Shown here in pieces: positions 1-5,756 of a stretch of DNA of 5,756 nucleotides. Source of the stretch: Pseudomonadota bacterium. GTDB taxonomy: Bacteria > Pseudomonadota > Alphaproteobacteria > Rhizobiales > Methylopilaceae. The position numbers and the translations under genes are program-made. The notes beneath the pieces were generated by a model, which ran no database searches, was not told where the DNA came from, and saw nothing but the letters and a program-made list of their open reading frames with translations. The stretch spans positions 1 through 5,756 of the forward strand of contig JAEZCD010000123.1 of NCBI GenBank assembly GCA_023430145.1. Reading direction: 5' to 3'. The first letter of the stretch is position 1. Each line of letters begins with the position of its first letter.

Positions 1-60
1 CGCCGCCTCTCCACCATGCTGCGCATGGTCCCCCTCCCCGGCAAAAGCCGGGGAGGATTG
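1..60 (+). repeat. Double-hairpin intergenic repeat, left copy, abutting the ftsZ 3' end
   Basis: This non-coding element begins with the box CGCCGCCTCTCCACC (1-15) and ends with GGGGAGGATTG (50-60). Between them are two hairpins. The first has 7-bp perfect arms, ACCATGC (13-19) and GCATGGT (23-29), around a 3-nt loop. The second has 10-bp perfect arms, CCTCCCCGGC (33-42) and GCCGGGGAGG (47-56), around AAAA. The same architecture occurs on the minus strand at 5729-5672, with both end boxes almost unchanged and different hairpin arms. It lies only five bases past the ftsZ stop codon. The element may continue to the left of the window. It looks like a dispersed REP-like palindromic repeat, but the family is not identified. 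The structure is seen directly; mobility and function are not known. Confidence 0.7.
33..56 (-). terminator. Possible transcript-end hairpin downstream of ftsZ
   Basis: The second hairpin of the left repeat lies 9 bases past the ftsZ stop codon. In the ftsZ transcript it would form a 10-bp, nearly all G-C stem with a UUUU loop. No run of U follows the stem (the next transcribed bases are G-rich), so it is not a canonical intrinsic terminator. It could instead protect the mRNA 3' end, assist Rho-dependent termination, or simply be a by-product of the repeat. The stem is certain; the role is inferred. Confidence 0.3.
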
Positions 61-65
61 AGCAG

Positions 66-1496
<1,431 letters not shown>

Positions 1497-1560
1497 TCAC
1501 TTCTCCCCTGTTCCTCGCTCGCGGGCGTGAAAAACGGTGTTAAGTCTTTTTGCACCATGC

Positions 1561-1565
1561 GATTC
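1561..1565. promoter_or_regulatory. GANTC (CcrM-type) methylation site in the ftsZ upstream region
   Basis: GATTC on the plus strand, GAATC on the coding strand, about 65 bases upstream of the ftsZ ATG. GANTC is the target of the cell-cycle methylase CcrM found in most alphaproteobacteria. The site is the only one in the 109-bp gap. About ten were noticed by eye in the whole window, so chance occurrence is possible. Confidence 0.4.
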
Positions 1566-1591
1566 GGCGTTTCGAGCAAAAAAGGCATGGC

Positions 1592-1600
1592 GGTGGATAA
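1592..1600 (-). promoter_or_regulatory. DnaA-box-like site upstream of ftsZ
   Basis: The minus strand reads TTATCCACC, which matches the consensus TTATCCACA at 8 of 9 positions. It lies about 95-105 bases upstream of the ftsZ start codon and 5 bases past the ftsA stop codon. A single imperfect box can occur by chance, so binding is only a hypothesis, supported by the position before ftsZ and by the known DnaA control of ftsZ in Caulobacter. Confidence 0.4.
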
Positions 1601-1605
1601 AGCTG

Positions 1606-2877
1606 TTAATAACCACTCCTGAAGGCTGTGATCAGCCTCTGCAAAACATTGCCCGACGCGGTGCGCCCGCCGGCCTTCGAGGTTCGGACCATTCGAACGC
1701 GCAGGTCAAGCTCATCCGATCCAGCAAACTGCGCAAGGCCCGCCAAGGTTGCGAAAGCCGGGCCGCTATGTGCTTCAGGCAAGCCAGGCAGACGCGGACG
1801 CCCCACCCGGACGGTGCGCCCGAGCGCGCCCTGGAGATAGTCGGCGATGCCTTTCAGCTCCGCGCCGCCGCCGGTGATCACCACCTGGCGGCCGAGCGGG
1901 CCCGAGAAGCCGAGCTGCTTCAGCGCCTCCGCAATCTCGCCGGTGAGCATGTCGAGCCGGCGGCGGATCACCGCGACCAGCTCGGCGCGGGTGATCCGGG
2001 CGGATTCGACCCCGTCGCCGCCGCCGGCGATCGGCGCCAGCTCGATCATGTCGTGATTGTCGCGCGGCGTGGTCGAGGCCGAGCCGTAGAAGCATTTGAT
2101 CCGCTCGGCCTCGGCGCGGCGGGTGCCGAAGGTGGACGCAATGTCGTCGGTGATGTCGCCCGCGCCCATCGGGATCGACTTGAGGCCAGCCAGAGTGCCG
2201 ACCGCGAACACCGACACGTTGGTCACGCCCGCGCCGAGCTCGACCAGAGCGACGCCAAGCTCGCGCTCTTCGTCGCTGAGGCACGACTTGCCGGTCGCGA
2301 CGGGCGAGGCGACGATGGCCGCGACCCCGAGATGGGCCGAGCGCACGCACAGGTCGAGATTGGCGGCCGGCGCCGGCTCGGCGGCGACGAGATGGATGTC
2401 GACGGCGAGCTTGTCGGCATGGAGGCCGAGCGGCTTCCTGACCCCCTCGAGGCCGTCCAGCGTGTAGAAAGCCGGCACGGCGTGGAGGATGGTGCGGTCC
2501 TTGGGATCGATCGCGTCGCGCCCGGCGTCGAGCAGGGCGTCTATGTCCGACTGGCCGATCTGGCGACCGCCGATCGCCACCTCGACATTGGCGACGTCGC
2601 TGACCATGCCGCCCGCCGAGAAGCCGACGAAGACCTGCTCGAGCCGGGTCGCGGCGATCCGCTCGGCCTGCTCGACCGCCTCGCGGATCGCAGCCTCGCA
2701 CGCCTCCATGTCGGAGATGAAGCCGCGCTTGACGCCGCGACTGGCGCGCTGGCCGGTCCCGAGAATGTTGAGCGCCCCGTCCTCGCCGGGCTCGGCGATC
2801 AGCGCGCACACTTTCGACGAGCCGACGTCGAGAGCGCCGACCAGGGTACGTTGGACGGGGGGCGACGGACGCTTCAC
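1606..2877 (-). CDS. ftsA: Cell division protein FtsA, actin-like Z-ring membrane tether
   Basis: FtsA is an actin/Hsp70-fold ATPase that binds the FtsZ C-terminal peptide and anchors the Z ring to the inner membrane. The 423-aa product is of normal length. It shows the phosphate-1 loop ALDVGSSK (15-22), the FtsA-type RGVKRGFISDM segment (47-57), the phosphate-2 region VELGAGVTNV (212-221) and the adenosine motif TGGGAEL (335-341). It ends in a probable amphipathic membrane-targeting helix, NVLQRLITAFRSGY (410-423). The reading frame stays open far upstream, but the homologous part begins at the GTG at 2877-2875 (MKRPSPP), two bases after the ftsQ stop. AGGA lies 10 bases before that GTG, inside the ftsQ end. 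No in-frame ATG fits better. The rare start and close spacing suggest translation coupled to ftsQ. The gene ends in TAA at 1608-1606. Confidence 0.96.
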   Translation of the reverse strand: MKRPSPPVQRTLVGALDVGSSKVCALIAEPGEDGALNILGTGQRASRGVKRGFISDMEACEAAIREAVEQAERIAATRLEQVFVGFSAGGMVSDVANVEVAIGGRQIGQSDIDALLDAGRDAIDPKDRTILHAVPAFYTLDGLEGVRKPLGLHADKLAVDIHLVAAEPAPAANLDLCVRSAHLGVAAIVASPVATGKSCLSDEERELGVALVELGAGVTNVSVFAVGTLAGLKSIPMGAGDITDDIASTFGTRRAEAERIKCFYGSASTTPRDNHDMIELAPIAGGGDGVESARITRAELVAVIRRRLDMLTGEIAEALKQLGFSGPLGRQVVITGGGAELKGIADYLQGALGRTVRVGRPRLPGLPEAHSGPAFATLAGLAQFAGSDELDLRVRMVRTSKAGGRTASGNVLQRLITAFRSGY

Positions 2878-2879
2878 GC

Positions 2880-3839
2880 CTAGATGGTCCTCGCCATTTG
2901 TTCGGGGGACTGGCCGGCGGCGACCGGCGGCGCCACCGCCGGCAGCTCGCCATTCTCGCCCGGCTTCAGCCGCACGATCATGCGGCCCTCGATGCGCATG
3001 TCGAAGCGTACGAAATTGCCGCCGAGCAGCTGGCGGCGCTGGTCCATGTCGGCGAAACGGCGAAGCGCGCGCTGCGCCGGCTCCATGCCTTCGGGGAGCG
3101 CCAGCGTCTCGCCGGTGTGGAACCTGAGATCCCAGCGCCGGTCGCCGATCCAGGTGGCGCCGGCGAGCAGCGGCCGAAGCCGCGGCGCCGCCTCGATCAG
3201 GCCGCCAAGCTCGTCCACGCGCCGCTCGGCGCCCGCGCCCGCGACCAGCGGCAGGGTCGGCACCGCTTCGGGATGCACTTCGCGTAGCGCCACACCGTCG
3301 GCGTCGATCAGGAACAGGCGCCGCCCATTCTGCCACACCGCCGCCGGCGTGCGCTCGACGACGTCGACCACGAGAGTGTCCGGCAGGCGGCGCGACACGC
3401 GCGCGTCCTTGATCCACGGGAACGCCATCAGCCGCGCCCGGATCGCGTCGAGGTCGACCAGCGGCATCGCCCGCGACGGCTGGTCGAGCACGGCGTTGTA
3501 GACGATGTTGTGGTCCATCCGGTTGAGGCCGCGCAGCTCGACCCGGCGGACCTCGAAGCCGGTGGCGCCGATCTGCTCGCCGATCGCAGTGCCGGCCATC
3601 TGCGGCAGGCGCAGCGCCACCGCGGCCGCGGCTCCGACGATCAGCAGAACGATCGCGACTCCCCACATGACCAGCCGGCGCATCGTCGCCTGCGAGACCG
3701 GCAGGCTCTCGAGCAGGCCGGGCTGCTTCTTTTTCTTCGCGCCGCTGCGCTTGCGGGCCGGCGCCGAGCGGGTGCCGGAGCGGCTCGCCGGACGGCGGGC
3801 CGAGGATTGCGAGCCGCGGGCGATGCGGGCGGCGGTCAT
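2880..3839 (-). CDS. ftsQ: Cell division protein FtsQ
   Basis: FtsQ is a bitopic inner-membrane protein that joins cytoplasmic and periplasmic divisome parts, working with FtsL and FtsB. The 319-aa product begins with a long, very basic cytoplasmic tail (1-55) that includes KKKK at 35-38. One membrane helix follows (about 56-76, VMWGVAIVLLIVGAAAAVAL). The POTRA domain starts at FEVRRVELRGLNRMDHN (about 95-111) and contains MAFPWIKDARVSRRLPDTL, typical of FtsQ/DivIB. The beta domain fills the rest, including GGNFVRFDMRIEGRMIVRLKPG near the C-terminus. The ATG at 3839-3837 overlaps the ddl stop (ATGA), and no clear Shine-Dalgarno precedes it, so it is probably translated by coupling with ddl. 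The frame is open further upstream inside ddl, but that part has no FtsQ character. The stop is TAG at 2882-2880. The Ala/Pro-rich tail after about residue 300 is likely disordered. Confidence 0.95.
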   Translation of the reverse strand: MTAARIARGSQSSARRPASRSGTRSAPARKRSGAKKKKQPGLLESLPVSQATMRRLVMWGVAIVLLIVGAAAAVALRLPQMAGTAIGEQIGATGFEVRRVELRGLNRMDHNIVYNAVLDQPSRAMPLVDLDAIRARLMAFPWIKDARVSRRLPDTLVVDVVERTPAAVWQNGRRLFLIDADGVALREVHPEAVPTLPLVAGAGAERRVDELGGLIEAAPRLRPLLAGATWIGDRRWDLRFHTGETLALPEGMEPAQRALRRFADMDQRRQLLGGNFVRFDMRIEGRMIVRLKPGENGELPAVAPPVAAGQSPEQMARTI

Positions 3840-4765
3840 GGCGAGATGCCCAAGGCTTCGGCGACGATGCGCTCGACGAGGTCGGCGTAGCTGATGCCGC
3901 GATATTTGGCCTGCTCCGGCACCAGGCTGAGCGGAGTCATGCCCGGCTGGGTGTTGACCTCGAGCAAATAGAGGCCCTCGACGCCCTTCTCGTCGTCCCA
4001 GCGGAAGTCGGAGCGCGACGTGCCCTTGCAGCCGAGCACTCGATGCGCCTTCAGCGCCATCGCCATCGCGGCGTCGCGGACCTCGTCCGGAATCTGCGCC
4101 GGGCAGACATGGGTGGTGAGCCCGTCGGTATATTTGGCGTCGTAATCGTAGAAGCCCTGGGCCGGCTTCAACTCGGTCACCGCCAGCGCCTCGTTGCCGA
4201 GCACTGCGACGGTGAGCTCGTGGCCCTTGATGAAGGGCTCGGCGAGGAGGTGGTCGAATTCCTGCCACGGCCCCTTCACGTCGCGGCCGATCGGGTTGCC
4301 GTAATTGCCGCTGTCGGTGACGATGGCGACTCCGACCGACGAGCCTTCGTTGACCGGCTTCAGCACATAAGGCCGAGCCATCGGGTCCTCGCGGTGGAGG
4401 CTCTCGCTCTCGACGATCTTGCCGTCCGGCATCCGGATCCCGGCTGGCACAAGGACCTTCTTGGTCAGCTCCTTGTCGATCGCGACGACCGAGGTCTCCA
4501 GGCCGCTATGGGTGTAGGGGACCTGCATCAGGTCGAGCATGCCCTGCACGGTGCCGTCCTCGCCCGGCGTCCCGTGAAGGGCGTTGAACACCACGTCGGG
4601 GCGAACCCCGGCGATGACCTGGGCGAGGTTGCGGTCCATGTCGATGCGCGTAACCTGGTGGCCGCGGCTTTCGAGCGCGTCGGCGACTCCGTTGCCGGAG
4701 GTGAGCGACACGTCCCGCTCGGCCGACCAGCCGCCCATCAGGACCGCGATGTGCAGCTTCTTCAT
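3836..4765 (-). CDS. ddl: D-alanine--D-alanine ligase (Ddl)
   Basis: Ddl is the cytoplasmic ATP-grasp enzyme that joins two D-alanines, giving the dipeptide that MurF adds to the peptidoglycan precursor. The 309-aa product is of typical DdlB length. It shows the N-terminal substrate motif GGWSAERDVS (11-20, with catalytic Glu16), NALHGTPGEDG (61-71), the ATP-grasp segment KPVNEGSSVGV (136-146), the omega-loop FYDYDAKYTDG (205-215) and the metal-binding end EVNTQPGMT (269-277). All expected active-site residues appear present. The ATG at 4765-4763 shares one base with the murB stop (TAATG), and GGAG sits 10 bases upstream within the murB end. The open frame continues upstream through murB but is not homologous there. 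The TGA at 3838-3836 overlaps the ftsQ start. The ddlB label of the dcw copy would also fit. Confidence 0.97.
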   Translation of the reverse strand: MKKLHIAVLMGGWSAERDVSLTSGNGVADALESRGHQVTRIDMDRNLAQVIAGVRPDVVFNALHGTPGEDGTVQGMLDLMQVPYTHSGLETSVVAIDKELTKKVLVPAGIRMPDGKIVESESLHREDPMARPYVLKPVNEGSSVGVAIVTDSGNYGNPIGRDVKGPWQEFDHLLAEPFIKGHELTVAVLGNEALAVTELKPAQGFYDYDAKYTDGLTTHVCPAQIPDEVRDAAMAMALKAHRVLGCKGTSRSDFRWDDEKGVEGLYLLEVNTQPGMTPLSLVPEQAKYRGISYADLVERIVAEALGISP

Positions 4766-5661
4766 TACGCACTCACTCCGACACGCTGAATTTCCCATTC
4801 GAGCTCGACGCCCGAACGCGCCTTGACCCTGCGGCGCACTTCCTCGCCCAGCGCCTCGATGTCGGCGGCCGTGGCCGAGCCGAGGTTCAGTAGGAAATTG
4901 CAATGCTTCTCCGACACCTGCGCGTCGCCGATGCGAAGCCCGCGGCAGCCCGCCGCGTCGACTTCCTTCCACGCCTTGGTGCCGGGCGGGTTCTTGAACG
5001 TCGATCCGCCGGTCTTCGAGCGCAAAGGCTGCGACGCCTCGCGCTCGGACGCGATCCGGTCCATCTCGGCCTGGATCGCCGCCGGCTCGCCCGGCTCGCC
5101 GCGGAACACGGCGCCGACGACGATCGCGCCCTCGGGCAGCTCGCTGTGGCGATAGGTGTAGCCGAGCGCGTCGACCGGCAGCGTTCGCCGCTCGCCGGAA
5201 CGCAGCACCAGCTCCGCCTCGACCAGCACGTCCTTCACTTCGCGGCCATAGGCGCCGCCGTTCATTCGCACGAAGCCGCCGACGGTGCCGGGAATGGAGC
5301 GAAGGAATTCGAGGCCGGCAATTCCTGCGTCGCGCGCGGTCGATGAGACGAGGATGCCCGACGCGCCGCCGCCGCAGCGAACGGTCGTGTCGTCGAGCCG
5401 CTCGACCTTGGCGAACGGCTTGCCGAGCCGCACCACGACACCCGGGACTCCGCCGTCGCGGACGATCAGATTGGAACCGAGGCCGAGGCCCATCACCGGC
5501 ACGTCCGGCTCCAGGCCCGCCAGGAATTCCGACAGGTCCTCGACGTCCTTCGGCTCGAACAGCCACTGCGCCGGCCCGCCCGCCTTGAACCAGACGAGCG
5601 GCGCCAGCGGCGCCTGCTCGGTCAGCCGCCCGCGCACGCGAGGGAGAGTGGCCAGGTTCAT
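4765..5661 (-). CDS. murB: UDP-N-acetylenolpyruvoylglucosamine reductase (MurB)
   Basis: MurB is the cytoplasmic FAD enzyme that uses NADPH to reduce UDP-GlcNAc-enolpyruvate to UDP-MurNAc, the second committed step of peptidoglycan synthesis. The 298-aa product has the FAD-binding motif GLGSNLIVRDGG (60-71) and the IPGTVGG segment (123-129). It also has YRHS (170-173, with the active-site Arg171), GGSTFKNP (218-225, with the proton-donor Ser220) and a C-terminal EWEIQRVG carrying the expected catalytic Glu (about 290). Its length of about 300 aa fits the shorter type II MurB rather than the E. coli type. The ATG at 5661-5659 is preceded by GGAG with a 7-nt gap. The gene ends in TAA at 4767-4765, overlapping the ddl start. 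It is the first gene of the visible unit; in related dcw clusters murC usually lies just upstream, which here would fall outside the window. Confidence 0.97.
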   Translation of the reverse strand: MNLATLPRVRGRLTEQAPLAPLVWFKAGGPAQWLFEPKDVEDLSEFLAGLEPDVPVMGLGLGSNLIVRDGGVPGVVVRLGKPFAKVERLDDTTVRCGGGASGILVSSTARDAGIAGLEFLRSIPGTVGGFVRMNGGAYGREVKDVLVEAELVLRSGERRTLPVDALGYTYRHSELPEGAIVVGAVFRGEPGEPAAIQAEMDRIASEREASQPLRSKTGGSTFKNPPGTKAWKEVDAAGCRGLRIGDAQVSEKHCNFLLNLGSATAADIEALGEEVRRRVKARSGVELEWEIQRVGVSA

Positions 5662-5671
5662 CTCCGTACTC

Positions 5672-5729
5672 CAATCCTCCCCGGGATTTCCCGGGGACGG
5701 AGACCGCCGAATGCGGTGGAGGGGCGGCG
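5672..5729 (-). repeat. Double-hairpin intergenic repeat, right copy, in the murB leader
   Basis: Read on the minus strand, this element starts with CGCCGCCCCTCCACC (5729-5715), which matches the left copy at 14 of 15 bases, and ends with GGGGAGGATTG (5682-5672), identical to the left copy. Its first hairpin is ACCGC-loop-GCGGT (5717-5713 with 5707-5703). Its second is TCCCCGGG-AAAT-CCCGGGGA (5697-5690 with 5685-5678). The arms differ from the left copy but remain paired. A 12-bp perfect palindrome, GGCGGCGCCGCC, overlaps its outer edge (5723-5734). The end box lies 10 bases upstream of the murB ATG, so the hairpins may fall in the murB 5' untranslated RNA or between murC and murB on a longer transcript. 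Confidence 0.7.
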
Positions 5730-5745
5730 CCGCCGGGGCGGGGTT

Positions 5746-5751
5746 CTTATA
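5746..5751 (-). promoter_or_regulatory. Possible -10 element upstream of murB
   Basis: The minus strand reads TATAAG, five of six matches to TATAAT, at the extreme right edge of the window and about 85 bases before the murB ATG. The -35 region would lie outside the window. The same bases could equally be the end of an upstream gene, since TAA occurs here in one frame. This is a weak call based on one short match. Confidence 0.2.
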
Positions 5752-5756
5752 GAGAG

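Larger units (their letters stand above)
1497..1605 (-). promoter_or_regulatory. ftsA-ftsZ intergenic region, probable ftsZ promoter and regulatory region
   Basis: This is the only sizeable gap between genes in the cluster, and it is clearly richer in A and T than the coding regions. Read towards ftsZ it holds TTATCCACC (1600-1592), one mismatch from the DnaA box TTATCCACA. It also holds GAATC (1565-1561), which fits the GANTC site of the CcrM methylase, and TTAAC half-sites at 1543-1539 and at 1609-1605 overlapping the ftsA stop. The second CtrA-type half-site at the expected spacing is not seen. The Shine-Dalgarno GGGGAG lies at 1508-1503. No convincing -35/-10 pair could be picked out. In Caulobacter, ftsZ is known to be controlled by DnaA, CtrA and CcrM methylation; applying that here is inference. 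Confidence 0.55.

Noticed and set aside
1539..1553. Full CtrA binding site TTAA-N7-TTAA upstream of ftsZ
   Set aside because: Only half-sites are present. The second TTAA is not found at the required spacing on either strand.
1537..2883. 448-aa open frame on the plus strand covering all of ftsA, and a 326-aa one over ftsZ (642-1622)
   Set aside because: Both are antisense to clearly conserved genes. High GC at codon third positions removes stop codons from the opposite strand, and the translations are low-complexity, rich in Arg, Ala, Gly and Asp, with no recognisable domain.
2878..3666. In-frame extension that would make FtsA a 686-aa fusion
   Set aside because: The added N-terminal part is a shifted-frame reading of ftsQ, rich in Arg and Ala without domain character. 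FtsA homology begins right after the GTG at 2877.
3840..4268. In-frame extension of FtsQ into ddl
   Set aside because: It lies in a shifted frame of ddl. The ATG overlapping the ddl stop gives a normal FtsQ with a cytoplasmic tail, one membrane helix and POTRA domain.
4766..5674. In-frame extension that would make Ddl a 612-aa protein
   Set aside because: The extra part is murB read in another frame. Ddl begins at the ATG at 4765 with MKKLHIAVLMGG, where family proteins start.

Overview
The window is a piece of a bacterial division and cell-wall (dcw) cluster. It is very GC-rich, and all five genes lie on the minus strand, so transcription runs from right to left: murB (5661-4765), ddl (4765-3836), ftsQ (3839-2880), ftsA (2877-1606) and ftsZ (1496-66). 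The gene order, the long FtsZ linker ending in DIPRFLNRQNNQ, and the overall protein character point to an alphaproteobacterium, most likely of the order Sphingomonadales. That placement rests on recognising the proteins and was not tested by a search.

The first four genes form one tightly packed unit. murB and ddl share one base (TAATG), ddl and ftsQ overlap by four bases (ATGA), and ftsA starts at a GTG two bases after the ftsQ stop. ftsZ is set apart by 109 bp that are richer in A and T than the genes. This gap holds a strong Shine-Dalgarno sequence, a near-consensus DnaA box, a GANTC (CcrM-type) site and two TTAAC half-sites, so it probably carries a separate, cell-cycle-linked ftsZ promoter.

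MurB and Ddl make the UDP-MurNAc and D-Ala-D-Ala parts of the peptidoglycan precursor. FtsZ polymerises into the division ring, FtsA tethers it to the membrane, and FtsQ links it to the periplasmic divisome. No unknown protein-coding system is present.

The most unusual signal is non-coding. Both ends of the window carry a copy of the same roughly 60-bp double-hairpin element (1-60 on the plus strand, 5729-5672 on the minus strand). Both copies point inward, towards the gene cluster. They share flanking boxes, but their hairpin arms differ while staying complementary. This suggests a dispersed, structured repeat family: one copy lies just after the ftsZ stop and the other in the murB leader.
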